Shown here: piece after piece, positions 7,119-16,041 of the stretch | How the letters are laid out: each line of letters begins with the position of its first letter | How positions within the stretch are numbered: position 1 is the first letter of the stretch | Source: Pseudanabaena sp. UWO311 | Lineage (GTDB): Bacteria > Cyanobacteriota > Cyanobacteriia > Pseudanabaenales > Pseudanabaenaceae | Assembly: GCF_006937785.1 (NCBI RefSeq) | Contig: NZ_SJEE01000004.1 | Location: forward strand, 204,336 to 268,335 | DNA length: 64,000 bases | Direction: 5' to 3' | The notes under the pieces: model-generated | Seen by the model: the letters and a program-made list of their open reading frames with translations, nothing else | The model's database searches: none | Told to the model about the DNA's origin: nothing | Program-made: the position numbers and the translations under genes

Positions 7119-8042
7119 TTAATTGTTTCCCAGTAAAATATCGGTCTTAGTAAAATCTGCTCCTGTCAAAATCGCCTCACTAAAATTCACCCCTCGCAAA
7201 TTTGCACCTGTAAAGTTCACCCCTCCTAAATTTGCGGCTGTAAAATTTGCCTCTTCTAGATCTGCACCACTAAGATCAGCTCCGACTAATAATGCATCAG
7301 TAAAGTCAGCCTTTTGTAAACAAGCTTCACTCATCATTGCACCAGCAAGATTCGCACCGACAAATTTTGTTGCGATCATTGAGACCTCACATAAGTCAGA
7401 CAGCATTAATTTGGCATTAGTAAAATCTGCACCACTTAAATTTGCCCCATTGAGTTTTGCACTAATTAAATTTATAAGTCTAAAGTTCCGTCTTCCAACT
7501 GAATACATATACAAAACTTCCTGACTGAGATCGGGAAATAGTCTGCTGCGATCATACTGATTCCCATCTAAATCTATTGAATTAGAAGATGTACTGATCA
7601 AATTGAGTAGAGGGTTTTGGATAAGATCGACATTGGTAATGTCACTATCAGGTAAAGCTTCGGCAATTAGATCGAGGCGTTGAGAAATATCCTGTCGTTG
7701 AGTTATTAACTCCTGAATTTGTAAATCAAGTTTATCAAGTTTCTGCTTTACCATCAGTTTGAAGGTTGCATAGGGGATGGTATGGGCAACTTGTAAATCT
7801 AGTAGTTGTTTTATCTCATCAAGAGAAAGTCCAAAAGCTTTGACTCCTTGGATAAATAAAAGACGTTCCAACGCATCTGTAGAGTAAATTCGATAGCCTT
7901 GCTGAGTTCGATGTGGTTTGAGCAATAACTCCAGACGTTCGTAATAGCGAATAGTTTGAACAGGAATTTCGACTAAATGACTGAGTTCACCGATTAGCCA
8001 ACCACGGGCACTTCCAACTGGGCTATTTTCAATTGGTTCCAT
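7119..8042 (-). CDS. MerR-type regulator fused to pentapeptide repeats
   Basis: Residues about 14-85 form a MerR winged helix (WLIGELSHLVEIPVQTIRYY, GYRIYSTDALERLLFIQ), followed by the usual dimerisation coiled coil (to about 130). Instead of a small metal or drug sensor, residues about 195-305 carry some 18 A(D/N)LxG-type pentapeptide repeats, which fold as a right-handed beta helix. Pentapeptide proteins such as MfpA/Qnr mimic DNA or hold protein partners. There are no clustered cysteines for metal sensing. MerR proteins usually regulate a nearby gene; the closest same-strand gene upstream is the cysteine hydrolase operon, but no target site is recognised. Signal unknown. Confidence 0.8.
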   Translation of the reverse strand: MEPIENSPVGSARGWLIGELSHLVEIPVQTIRYYERLELLLKPHRTQQGYRIYSTDALERLLFIQGVKAFGLSLDEIKQLLDLQVAHTIPYATFKLMVKQKLDKLDLQIQELITQRQDISQRLDLIAEALPDSDITNVDLIQNPLLNLISTSSNSIDLDGNQYDRSRLFPDLSQEVLYMYSVGRRNFRLINLISAKLNGANLSGADFTNAKLMLSDLCEVSMIATKFVGANLAGAMMSEACLQKADFTDALLVGADLSGADLEEANFTAANLGGVNFTGANLRGVNFSEAILTGADFTKTDILLGNN

Positions 8043-8127
8043 AGCACTTTAGAATCTATATTTAGGAACTTATCCTGCGCATAAATATTTTACTATAATA
8101 TGGTGATCGCTACTTTAGTGAAGAAAT

Positions 8128-8231
8128 ACAGTAATTTTTGTTCGGATAAGCTATAAAAAAAGCTTTAAAAGCATTGCTTTGCAATGCTTTTAAAGCTTTT
8201 TTTGATTTGGGTTTAAGCGCAAAGCACTGTA
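8128..8231. repeat. Family B palindromic element, copy 2
   Basis: Outer ends ACAGTAATTT and GGGTTTAAGCGCAAAGCACT bracket a perfect stem (AAAAAAAGCTTTAAAAGCAT and its inverse). The inner arms differ from the other copies, but complementarity is complete. Confidence 0.7.
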
Positions 8232-8237
8232 AAAGAT

Positions 8238-8924
8238 CTATGCGATCGCCATTGCTTGAGGTACTAATGCTGAAATCACCGCATCAGCGTTAGCAGTCCA
8301 GCCGATGATCCCGCCTTGAGCACGAAGCATCTCAATCGTTGAAGATTTAAATTCTGGGAAATAGCTCGCAGTTCCATCTTCGATTAGTAAGCATTCATAA
8401 CCGCGATCGTTAGCTTCACGCATTGTTGTTTGGACGCATACTTCCGTAGTAACGCCTGTAAAAAGAAGATGGGTAATCTCTTCTTTTTGCAATATCTCCT
8501 CTAAGTTTGTTCGGCAAAATGCGCCTTTCCCTGGTTTGACAATCACAATTTCATTGTCTAGAGGCGTAAGCTCAGGAATAATATTATTACCATCTTCACC
8601 AACGATTAGGATGCGTCCCATTGTTCCTTGGTCACCAATTTTAGGGTTGCCTTGACCGCGATTGAGTTTCGAGGGAGGACAGTCTGATAGGTCAGGAGAA
8701 TGCGCTTCGATGGTATGAATTACAGGAAGGTTTAGCGATCGGAAAGTTTCTAAGAGACTCTTAACTGTGGGTACGATGCTCTGTAGCTGTGTGACATCAT
8801 TACCTAATGCTTCACCAAAACCACCATGTTCTAAGAAGTCACGTTGCATATCGATAATGACTAGAGCTATTTTGCTCTCAGTTGGTAATTCATACTCGTA
8901 AGGCTGAGCCGCGATCGCAGGCAT
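8238..8924 (-). CDS. Isochorismatase-fold cysteine hydrolase (biuret/ureidoacrylate type)
   Basis: The ATG at 8924 has GAGGAGAA five bases upstream and is preferred over the longer frame to 9002. The 228-aa protein has the isochorismatase-superfamily triad Asp25 (VIIDMQRDF), Lys133 (KPGKGAF) and Cys163 ([16 protein letters not shown]). The [11 protein letters not shown] stretch is typical of the RutB/biuret amidohydrolase branch, which releases ammonia from C-N bonds in small ureides. It is the last gene of an operon with a cupin, a nucleoside-type ABC ATPase and a second hydrolase of the same family. The exact substrate cannot be assigned from sequence. Confidence 0.85.
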   Translation of the reverse strand: MPAIAAQPYEYELPTESKIALVIIDMQRDFLEHGGFGEALGNDVTQLQSIVPTVKSLLETFRSLNLPVIHTIEAHSPDLSDCPPSKLNRGQGNPKIGDQGTMGRILIVGEDGNNIIPELTPLDNEIVIVKPGKGAFCRTNLEEILQKEEITHLLFTGVTTEVCVQTTMREANDRGYECLLIEDGTASYFPEFKSSTIEMLRAQGGIIGWTANADAVISALVPQAMAIA

Positions 8925-8960
8925 AAGGTTCTCCTCAATAATTTGATTATAGTTTTTTGA

Positions 8961-8991
8961 GATTTCATTGTGCCTACAGCACAATGAAATC
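8961..8991. repeat. Intercistronic hairpin
   Basis: GATTTCATTGTGC and its inverse complement pair around a short loop between the hydrolase and cupin genes. It could stabilise processed mRNA ends within the operon or attenuate. Confidence 0.5.
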
Positions 8992-8994
8992 CAC

Positions 8995-9348
8995 TTACTC
9001 ATTAATAATTACAGGCTTTTCCCAGACAATGAGAACTACACATCCTTCTTCGCTAGAGACTTGGTGGCTAGTATCAGGAGAGTTGATGACTACAGAGCCT
9101 TTGGTATATTTGCCATGAGCATCGGCTTGTGAACCCGACAAGACAAATATATGTTCGTACCCTGAATGGGAATGATGGGGAATCTTCGCACCTGCTTCAT
9201 AGCGTAGCAATGCGGCACTTGCTCCCATATCATTCTTGTATAAAGGATAGATTTCGACTCCTTGGCGAAATGGCTCCCAAGGTAGATCGTCATAGCTGGA
9301 ACGAATGAGCAATTCAGGAAATACCCGAACCTGTTGATTGATAATCAT
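8995..9348 (-). CDS. Cupin-domain protein (ChrR-like)
   Basis: 117 residues forming one cupin barrel: motif 1 around [20 protein letters not shown] (His cluster and Glu for metal) and motif 2 around [14 protein letters not shown]. Similar to the ChrR cupin-like domain that binds zinc or manganese. It lies between the ABC ATPase and the hydrolase gene with short gaps, so it is likely a metal-dependent enzyme or sensor in the same ureide/nucleobase pathway. The substrate is unknown. Confidence 0.8.
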   Translation of the reverse strand: MIINQQVRVFPELLIRSSYDDLPWEPFRQGVEIYPLYKNDMGASAALLRYEAGAKIPHHSHSGYEHIFVLSGSQADAHGKYTKGSVVINSPDTSHQVSSEEGCVVLIVWEKPVIINE

Positions 9349-9363
9349 GTTTTTTTAATATAA

Positions 9364-9398
9364 AGGTTTTGAATTTGCCTATGGCAAATTCAAAACCT
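9364..9398. repeat. Intercistronic hairpin (16-bp perfect arms)
   Basis: AGGTTTTGAATTTGCC (9364-9379) and its exact inverse (9383-9398) flank a TAT loop between the ABC ATPase stop and the cupin start. Confidence 0.6.
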
Positions 9399-9409
9399 CA
9401 AAATCCTAT

Positions 9410-11050
9410 TTAATGTCCTGCCATTTTCTGTCCAATCTCAGCGAGATTTGCTTCAGCACTGTTGCTTTCGTAGACGAATTTACCATCGCTAATCACCAGA
9501 ATGCGATCGCTTAGAGTCAAAATCTCATCAAGATCTTCACTGACCAAGAGTACAGCAACACCGCGATTGCGAGCTTCCACAATTTGATTATGAATATACT
9601 CAACCGCCGCGAAGTCTAACCCAAAGACAGGATTTGCTACAATCAATAATTTGATTTTCTCAGCGGAAAGCTCTCTCGCAAGAACAGTACGCTGCACATT
9701 ACCACCTGAAAGATTACCAACAGGGGTTTCAGGCGATGGTGTTTTGATCGAGAAAACCTTAATCAAGTTCTTAGCAGTTTCGCGAATTACTTTAAATAGC
9801 AGTAAAATTCCACCTTTAGCTTGTGGAGCTCGATCAAAGGTTCTTAAAGCCAAATTCTCAGCGACGCTCATATAGGGTACGCAAGCATTTCGCAGAGGTT
9901 CTTCGGGCAGTGAGAATACTTGATGGCTATACATTTCTTTGCGGGTTGAATAGTAGCGATCGCCATTGACGAATACTTCACCCGCAGTGGGGATACGCTG
10001 ACCAGAGAGAACTTCCACTAGTTCTTTTTGTCCATTGCCTGACACACCAGCGATACCGACAATTTCTCCGCTTTTGATTTTTAAATCAACACCAGCAACT
10101 GCTTCTAAACCATTGTCGCGATCGGCATGAATATTTCGCACTTCAAGCACAAGATTATCTGTCGCAACTTCTGTTTTGATGACTTGACGGGCTTCTTTGG
10201 CTTCACCGAGCATCATTGCTGCCATATCCGAGACTGACAGATCTTTGGTAGAACCTGTCCCTGCAAATTTGCCTTTACGGAGCACCGTGACATCATCGGC
10301 AAAGGCAGTAATCTCACGGAACTTGTGACTGATCATCAGCACGCTCAAGCGTCCTGCGGTAACTTCCTCGCGCAAAAGTCCTAAAACTTCATCAGCTTCT
10401 TGAGGAGTCAAAACGGACGTTGGTTCATCAAGAATGAGAATGCGACTCTTGAGATAAAGTTGTTTGAGAATTTCTAACTTTTGCTTTTGTCCAGCCGCCA
10501 ATTGCGAGATTGGGGTATTGAGATCAATTTTAAAAGGAGCCGATGCCATGAATGCTTCTAGCTTTTCTAATTCATCCTTCCAATTAATGACCGTCGGGGT
10601 GTCAGGACGCACCAACAAAAGATTCTCGGCGACCGTCATCGCAGGCACAACCGTGAAATGCTGATAAACCATGCCAATGCCATAGTTATAAGCATCACGA
10701 GGACTATTGATATCGCGAGAATGCTTGTTAATCAGAATATCGCCATGAGTCGCAGCATGGAAACCCATAATGCATTTGACCAGCGTACTTTTGCCAGCAC
10801 CATTTTCACCAAGTAGTGCATGAAAAGTCCCAGGAGCAAGCTTGAGCGAGACATTATCAACAGCTACGAACGAGCCAAACTTCTTAGAGATATTTACTAG
10901 CTCTAATTCAGGTGGTAAGTGCGATCGCAGGGTATCAGCGGAAACACTAGATGGAATAGTCAAGGATGGTATCGACTCTTTCATAGATTCTTCTTCGACC
11001 AGATTAGCAGCAAGATTGCTTTCAAGATCGTCAGGCATCGGTTTTTCCAT
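9410..11050 (-). CDS. ABC transporter ATP-binding protein, double-domain nucleoside/BMP type
   Basis: 546 aa with two ABC domains. Domain 1 has Walker A GENGAGKST, the family-typical signature LAAGQKQKLEILKQLY and Walker B ILILDEPTSVLTPQE. Domain 2 has a degenerate Walker A (GVSGNGQKE) and signature LSGGNVQR, as in YufO/RbsA-type ATPases of nucleoside and simple-sugar importers. Residues 1-50 are an extra, poorly ordered leader. The matching permeases and BMP-type binding protein are not beside it, so this ATPase is an orphan in the window. Flanking hydrolases suggest that a purine breakdown product or ureide is imported as a nitrogen source. The substrate is inferred. Confidence 0.88.
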   Translation of the reverse strand: MEKPMPDDLESNLAANLVEEESMKESIPSLTIPSSVSADTLRSHLPPELELVNISKKFGSFVAVDNVSLKLAPGTFHALLGENGAGKSTLVKCIMGFHAATHGDILINKHSRDINSPRDAYNYGIGMVYQHFTVVPAMTVAENLLLVRPDTPTVINWKDELEKLEAFMASAPFKIDLNTPISQLAAGQKQKLEILKQLYLKSRILILDEPTSVLTPQEADEVLGLLREEVTAGRLSVLMISHKFREITAFADDVTVLRKGKFAGTGSTKDLSVSDMAAMMLGEAKEARQVIKTEVATDNLVLEVRNIHADRDNGLEAVAGVDLKIKSGEIVGIAGVSGNGQKELVEVLSGQRIPTAGEVFVNGDRYYSTRKEMYSHQVFSLPEEPLRNACVPYMSVAENLALRTFDRAPQAKGGILLLFKVIRETAKNLIKVFSIKTPSPETPVGNLSGGNVQRTVLARELSAEKIKLLIVANPVFGLDFAAVEYIHNQIVEARNRGVAVLLVSEDLDEILTLSDRILVISDGKFVYESNSAEANLAEIGQKMAGH

Positions 11051-11085
11051 AGCAACGTACTACTTAAAGCATTTTGATAATTTAA

Positions 11086-11769
11086 CTAGAAATTTTGCGC
11101 GATCGCTGTAGTCAATGTTTCAGAATCACTGACTGCACCAAATACGCCACCTTGCATTTCGATCATTTTCAGCGCCGCAAGATGATTGCCATAATCAGTT
11201 GCACCTGTGCAGTCAGACAACATAAGACATTCATAGCCGCGATCGTTAGCATCACGCATGGTCGTGTGGACGCAGACATCGGTGGTAATGCCCGACAAGA
11301 TAATATTTTGAATGCCATTACGTTTTAAAAGCAGGTCAAGATCGGTGGCATAGAATGAACCTTTCCCTGGTTTGTCGATAATCGGTTCACCTGCGATCGG
11401 GTATAGCTCTGGAATGATATCCCAACCTTTTTCACCACGGACTAAGATTTTGCCACATGGCCCTTCATCGCCAATGCCTGCACCAATTCTTTGCGATCGC
11501 CAGCGCTTGTTTTCGGGTAAATCTGATAGGTCGGGACGATGTCCTTCACGGGTGTGAATAATCAGAAAGCCTTTTTCGCGAAACAGGGTTAAAACTTTTT
11601 TAATTGGCTCAATCGGGGCGCGGGTGAGTGAGAGGTCATAGCCCATTTTGTCTACATAGCCACCAACTCCGCAGAAGTCTGTCTGCATATCGATGATGAT
11701 CAGGGCAGTATTGTCTGGTCTGAGGTCGCCATTGTAGGGGTAAGGATAGGGCGTAGAGTTAATATGCAT
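11086..11769 (-). CDS. Isochorismatase-fold cysteine hydrolase (biuret hydrolase-like)
   Basis: 227 aa, first gene of the operon that continues through the ABC ATPase (35-bp gap), cupin and second hydrolase. The triad is Asp27 ([10 protein letters not shown]), Lys136 (KPGKGSF) and Cys166 ([16 protein letters not shown]). The N-terminal [17 protein letters not shown] is typical of the biuret amidohydrolase branch. It would cut an amide bond of biuret or a similar carbamoyl compound and supply nitrogen. It is clearly a paralogue of the gene at 8238, and the two probably act on successive or related substrates. Confidence 0.85.
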   Translation of the reverse strand: MHINSTPYPYPYNGDLRPDNTALIIIDMQTDFCGVGGYVDKMGYDLSLTRAPIEPIKKVLTLFREKGFLIIHTREGHRPDLSDLPENKRWRSQRIGAGIGDEGPCGKILVRGEKGWDIIPELYPIAGEPIIDKPGKGSFYATDLDLLLKRNGIQNIILSGITTDVCVHTTMRDANDRGYECLMLSDCTGATDYGNHLAALKMIEMQGGVFGAVSDSETLTTAIAQNF

Positions 11770-11906
11770 AAGCGATTTTTTTAAGATTAATACAAATTGC
11801 GTTGTAGATTTGTATTAATTGTTGAGGATCTGGTTAGCCCAGACTGTTACTCAGAAACTTATAGCGATCGCAGCTTTAATCTGCTAAACAAATACGCTAA
11901 ACAAAA

Positions 11907-12461
11907 ATGAATACTTTTTATCCTGAAAATCGGCAACAATGGCGAGAATGGTTGGCTAGGAATCATTCTATAGAAAGCTCTATTTGGCTAATCTATTACA
12001 AGAAAAACAGTGGCAAACCTTCCGGTGATGCTGTAGACGAAGCGCTCTGTTTTGGCTGGATAGACAGTAAGGCAAAGTCTATTGACACAGAAAAATATAT
12101 GCAATTTTTTAGCGTGAGAAAGCCAAATAGCGTTTGGTCTAAGGTGAACAAAGAGAAAGTCGCTAGTCTAATTGAGCAGAACCTGATGACACAAGCTGGA
12201 CTTAATGCGATCGCGATCGCTAAAAGTAATGGCTCTTGGAACATTCTTGATGAAGTTGAAGCTTTAATTATTCCCGATGACTTGATGACAGCATTATCTT
12301 CAAGCCCAGTTGCAAAAGAGTATTTCCTAAATTTAAGTCGCACAGACAAGCGAAATCTTTTGCAATGGATAACTTTAGCAAAGAGGGAAGAGACGAGGCA
12401 AAAACGCATTAGAGAAATTGTATTTTCCGCAGAAAACAAAAGAAAGCCCAAGCAGTTTTGA
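11907..12461 (+). CDS. YdeI/OmpD-associated family protein
   Basis: 184 aa. The N-terminus (FYPENRQQWREWLARNH, IWLIYYKKNSG, then EALCFGWIDSKAKSID and FSVRKPNSVWSKVN) is the signature of the YdeI/OmpD-associated family, whose biochemistry is poorly known; some members are named bacteriocin-protection proteins. The basic C-terminus (REETRQKRIREIV, KRKPKQF) matches the usual nucleic-acid-like tail. It stands alone on the plus strand before the defence island. Function remains open. Confidence 0.8.
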   Translation: MNTFYPENRQQWREWLARNHSIESSIWLIYYKKNSGKPSGDAVDEALCFGWIDSKAKSIDTEKYMQFFSVRKPNSVWSKVNKEKVASLIEQNLMTQAGLNAIAIAKSNGSWNILDEVEALIIPDDLMTALSSSPVAKEYFLNLSRTDKRNLLQWITLAKREETRQKRIREIVFSAENKRKPKQF

Positions 12462-12542
12462 GAGTAACCGCCAGTAAAATATCACTTATGCATCAAACAT
12501 AGCCTAAAATTTTAATCACATTAGCAATTGGTTAACTCGATC

Positions 12543-12878
12543 ATGACAGAAATTACTTCAGAAATTAAATTCGCGATCGAAGGTGATGGCGCGATCGCAG
12601 CGACGGAAGAATTATTAGCAATGGAAGGAATTGAAGGTTCCTATGAAGTGGATGAGGAGATTCAGCGCGAAGGTGTGTTGGCGGTAATCGCTTCCATTGT
12701 CGGGATTGCGTCAGGAGCTTTGGCTATTGCCGAACAAATCCGTAAGTGGTATCAGGAATATAAACAAGGTAAGTCAGGCAAGAGGATCGCCAAGGTTTTG
12801 ATTGTCGGGCGCAATGGCGATCGCCTCTTGCTAGAAAATGCGACAATCGAACAAATCCGTAAGGTTTTGGAGAGTTAA
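12543..12878 (+). CDS. EACC1-like small effector-associated protein
   Basis: I use the ATG at 12543. The 111-aa protein has an N-terminal alpha/beta part with GDGAIAATEELLAMEG, a hydrophobic helix (VLAVIASIVGIASGALAIAE) then IRKWYQEYK, and a C-terminal beta hairpin KVLIVGRNGDRLLLENA. This matches the layout of effector-associated constant component 1 (EACC1), known from ternary conflict systems where it lies next to CHAT or trypsin-like proteases. Here the CHAT gene is about 0.5 kb downstream, with a toxin-antitoxin pair between. It is probably the adaptor of that system. The family call rests on my reading of the pattern, not on a search. Confidence 0.65.
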   Translation: MTEITSEIKFAIEGDGAIAATEELLAMEGIEGSYEVDEEIQREGVLAVIASIVGIASGALAIAEQIRKWYQEYKQGKSGKRIAKVLIVGRNGDRLLLENATIEQIRKVLES

Positions 12879-12882
12879 CTTT

Positions 12883-13095
12883 ATGACTACACTTGCGCCA
12901 GATTTATCTCAAGAGCAATACATTGTTGATGTCAACGGTAATAAAACAGCCGTGATTTTAAGTATTGAGCTATATGAGCAAATGTTAGAAGATATTCATG
13001 ATTTGGCGATCGTGGCTGAGCGCCGCTCTGAACCATCAATTAGTTTGGCTGAGATGAAGAAAAGGTTGAATTCTCATGAAACCCTATCAAATTAA
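12883..13095 (+). CDS. Type II antitoxin (Phd/RelB-like)
   Basis: The ATG at 12883, four bases after the previous stop, gives a 70-aa protein MTTLAPDLSQEQYIVDVNGN with VILSIELYEQMLEDIHD in the middle and an acidic/basic C-terminal helix (SLAEMKKRLNSHE). That is the layout of Phd/YefM/RelB antitoxins: an N-terminal DNA-binding domain of about 45 residues and a toxin-wrapping tail. It overlaps the toxin gene by 20 bp. Normally it would neutralise the toxin and autoregulate the operon. Confidence 0.8.
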   Translation: MTTLAPDLSQEQYIVDVNGNKTAVILSIELYEQMLEDIHDLAIVAERRSEPSISLAEMKKRLNSHETLSN

Positions 13096-13342
13096 CTTTC
13101 AGTCATCTGTTGATAAGGATCTGCGTAAACTTTCTTCAGAAAATTGCGATCGCCTTTTAGCTCGTATTGAAGAATTGGCAAATGAGCCGATGCCAGTTCA
13201 AGCCATCAAACTGAAAGGTACAGAAGGACTCTATCGCGTTCGGGTGGGAGACTATCGCATTATTTATGAGGTAGATACGTCTGCCAAAAGTATCTTGATT
13301 CACTATGTGCGACATCGACGCGAAGTTTATCGAGACATGTAA
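13076..13342 (+). CDS. RelE/ParE-superfamily toxin
   Basis: 88 aa with the whole RelE fold: MKPYQINFQSSVDKDLRKL, helix LLARIEELANEP, IKLKGTEGLYRVRVGDYRI, IYEV and the final HYVRHRREVYRDM. The RVRVGDYRIIYEV strand with conserved Arg residues and the C-terminal R-x-x-x-Y are those of mRNA-cutting RelE enzymes. Its ATG lies inside the antitoxin gene, 20 bp before that stop, so the two are translationally coupled. The pair sits between the EACC1-like gene and the CHAT remnant. Confidence 0.88.
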   Translation: MKPYQINFQSSVDKDLRKLSSENCDRLLARIEELANEPMPVQAIKLKGTEGLYRVRVGDYRIIYEVDTSAKSILIHYVRHRREVYRDM

Positions 13343-13382
13343 AGTTTTCCCTGCTAAATATCAAAAATCTTGGGAGTGATTT

Positions 13383-13889
13383 GTGCAAATTCTTTATATT
13401 GAGTTGCATCCTAGCAGTGAGACTAAGGTTGAGTTGCGGTATCAAAAGCTGAATGGTCAGGGCTATGAAAAGCAGATCTTGCGGATTAGTGATATTGAGG
13501 ATGCGATCGCTTTAGCCGAAAGGGATATTTATGTGTCTATGCCCGATCCTGTGGCGATCGGTCAGAAATTATTTGGCTGGTTGGATGGGGATGGGCGGTG
13601 GTTGAGTCGGGCTTTGGCGGATTGTCAGGGGGAGTTGTTGGTATTGGCGATCGCTAATCTTGCCAAGTTACCGCATTTGCCTTGGGAGGTGCTGCACGAT
13701 CGCGAGGGATTTTTGATTGATCGCACTTTTCCTAAAGTTGTAACCGTGCGCTGGACTAAGGGAGAAGTGGTGGCAAATGAGCCAGCCGATCGCCCTTTGC
13801 GGGTGATGTTTATGGCGACCGATCCTAAAGGGGTGGAGCCGAGAACCACATTTTTTATTGAGGAAAAATCAAATCCAATTTATACTTAA
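13383..13889 (+). pseudogene. CHAT-TPR gene, 5' remnant (interrupted)
   Basis: A GTG at 13383 opens a protein whose first about 154 residues look like the N-terminal half of a CHAT peptidase domain (MQILYIELHPSSETKVELRY, LPHLPWEVLHDREGFLID, MFMATDPKGVEP). Full CHAT domains continue to a TGH and a SGCxxG motif carrying the catalytic His and Cys. Here similarity stops after GVEP, near 13842, and 14 unrelated residues (RTTFFIEEKS..) lead to a stop. The Argonaute gene starts right after. HIP1 sites occur in this part (13502, 13647) but not in the inserted gene. It cannot be catalytic. Confidence 0.8.
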
Positions 13890-13935
13890 TAATCATTCTG
13901 CCGAATTTAATCCAATACAATCAATTGTTTTTTCA

Positions 13936-16032
13936 ATGACAACAATATTTACCGAAGTTTTTCCTATTAATCTTTCAGCATTACCAACACTATATACTTA
14001 CAAGTTGATAACAGGTAATAAAGACATTTCTACTATTGGCGGGAAATTATCGTATCGATTGAAAGTTGAGTTTGGTGGGCATTGGATCTGGAGTGAAAAA
14101 AGGATTGTTGGAGATCAATTAATATCTGACCATAAGATCACAAAAATTGTAGAAAATCTTTGGCAAGAGCAGGCTGATGTTTTTAGAAACTTACAGGGAA
14201 TAAAACAAGAGTTAAATTTTGAAATTACACCTCAAGTTCAAGCAGATTTTGTCGCCTCTGGATTATTTCGTGACATTGATAGAGAAATAAAATTGATGCT
14301 AGCTGACAAAGCTCACCATATTAGTAAAGTAAAGATAGAGAGAACGTATGGAGTAAAAGCATGGGTCATCAATGAGAAGCCATCTATATCCATTTCGGTT
14401 CAATCAGATTTAATCTATAAACAGGATTTCAAAACTTATGTATCACAAGTTTCAGACCCTGAAGAGTTAGTTGGGCTAATGGTTGCAGATAAAGCATCTA
14501 CTTTAAAAGGTGAAATTTTAGAAATAACAGGGAGACTCAGCGATCATAGATCAAGGCTTTTAAGTTTAACGAAAAAAACTGATTCAAAGGCATTAATTGA
14601 AAATGCTCCAGATGACGAACTGGTCGTATCTGTTGGTAAGGCTCAGTACCACTATCTTGCAAGCGCATTAAACATTGTTCTTAGGTTAGCAGATTGTCAA
14701 CGTTTTGGTGTAGACGCTCAGAAAGCACTAAGTATCTTACAGATACCACCTAGACAGCGCTCTGGGATAATAAGCGAGATCTCTAAAATTGCAAAGGAAC
14801 ATGGTTTTCTTGATAGTGCATATTCGTCTAGTAAAAACCCAGAATTATTTTTAAATGCTCAAAGTCTAAATTTTAGCTCCAATCTTTGTTTTGGTAATTC
14901 CCGAATCGGTAAACACGAAGAGATGTTGAGCAGCTTAAAATTATACGGGGTCTATAAGAAAGCAAACAAGTTTTCTGAGAATCAATCAATTCGTATTGGT
15001 ATTATTAAAGGCGCTAACACGGAAAGTTTAGAAAGGTTCTATCCTGCTTTGCAAGAGGAACTAAAGAAATTAAAATTTAATTCTGAATATATAGGATTAA
15101 AGAATATACAGGAAGATTCGAGGGCTAAAATAGAAGAAGCTATTAATCTTTTGATGCAAAAAGAAAAACAGCCCGATATTATATTGGCTTTTTTTAATGA
15201 CAACTCTGAGGAAGAAGGCAGTGCATACGATAAATTTAAATCTATAACTATTGGTCGAGGTATACCAAGTCAGTATATTGAAAAATCAACAACTACAAAT
15301 ACTTTTGCACTAGGTAATATAGCTTTGGGAATCTTAGGGAAAACGGGCAATACTCCTTTTTCTTTGGCTGAACCATTACCTTATGCTGATTTGGTAATTG
15401 GTCTTGATGTTGCTCGTCAAAAGAAGAAAAATCTGGCAGGAAGCGTTAATGCAACTGCTATAGCCCGTATCTACTTTAGCAATGGAGATCTACTAAGGTA
15501 TCGGATTCACGATGCTCCACTAGAAGGAGAAACGATTCCAGAGAATGTATTACAAAGTCTGTTTCCTATTAGTGAATTCCAAGGAAAACGAGTAGTTATC
15601 CATAGAGATGGATTATTTCGTGGGAGTGAGAAGCAGGTGTTAAAATCATGGGCTAAACAAATTGGTGCAGAATTTTATCTGGTTGAAGTTATTAAAGATG
15701 CTGTACCAAGAATTTATTCCTTCAGTAATGGACAAGTAGAACGACCAGCTAAAGGTGATGTTTTTAAGTTAAGTGACACTCATGCTTTTTTGGTGTCATC
15801 ATTACCTCCATTCAAAAATTCTACCCCTCAACCTTTGCAAATTCGCACTGAATCACCTTTTACAATTGAGCAAGCTGTTCACTCAGTTTTATCACTGACA
15901 CTTTTGCATTATGGTTCACTGAGGGGAACGAGATCTCCAGTCAGTATTCACTTTAGTGACAAAATTGGCTATTTAGCTTTGAAAGGAATTAAGCCCAAAG
16001 ACTTAGAGGGAACTATACCTTATTGGTTATAG
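13936..16032 (+). CDS. Long prokaryotic Argonaute, catalytic tetrad intact
   Basis: I start at the ATG at 13936 (MTTIFTEVFPINLSALPTLY); the frame is open from TTG 13858. The protein is 698 aa, the size of long-A pAgos such as CbAgo, SeAgo and LrAgo. The C-terminal PIWI domain has GLDVAR (Asp491), the glutamate finger EGETIPE (Glu532), VIHRDG (Asp558) and HFSDKIG (Asp675), giving a complete DEDD tetrad. The MID region has PSQYIEKST and NIALGILGKTG, fitting 5'-phosphate guide binding. N and PAZ-like parts fill residues 1 to about 330. It probably uses short DNA guides to cut invading DNA. It lies inside a broken CHAT-TPR gene, is AT-rich, and I see no HIP1 octamer in it. Confidence 0.92.
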   Translation: MTTIFTEVFPINLSALPTLYTYKLITGNKDISTIGGKLSYRLKVEFGGHWIWSEKRIVGDQLISDHKITKIVENLWQEQADVFRNLQGIKQELNFEITPQVQADFVASGLFRDIDREIKLMLADKAHHISKVKIERTYGVKAWVINEKPSISISVQSDLIYKQDFKTYVSQVSDPEELVGLMVADKASTLKGEILEITGRLSDHRSRLLSLTKKTDSKALIENAPDDELVVSVGKAQYHYLASALNIVLRLADCQRFGVDAQKALSILQIPPRQRSGIISEISKIAKEHGFLDSAYSSSKNPELFLNAQSLNFSSNLCFGNSRIGKHEEMLSSLKLYGVYKKANKFSENQSIRIGIIKGANTESLERFYPALQEELKKLKFNSEYIGLKNIQEDSRAKIEEAINLLMQKEKQPDIILAFFNDNSEEEGSAYDKFKSITIGRGIPSQYIEKSTTTNTFALGNIALGILGKTGNTPFSLAEPLPYADLVIGLDVARQKKKNLAGSVNATAIARIYFSNGDLLRYRIHDAPLEGETIPENVLQSLFPISEFQGKRVVIHRDGLFRGSEKQVLKSWAKQIGAEFYLVEVIKDAVPRIYSFSNGQVERPAKGDVFKLSDTHAFLVSSLPPFKNSTPQPLQIRTESPFTIEQAVHSVLSLTLLHYGSLRGTRSPVSIHFSDKIGYLALKGIKPKDLEGTIPYWL

Positions 16033-16041
16033 GAGATTATC

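Noticed and set aside
7123..7524. Plus-strand frame with many Lys/Ala/Pro repeats
   Set aside because: It is the shadow of the pentapeptide repeats in the minus-strand MerR gene.
8925..9002. Longer N-terminus for the cysteine hydrolase at 8238
   Set aside because: It would overlap the cupin gene, and GAGGAGAA directly precedes the ATG at 8924.
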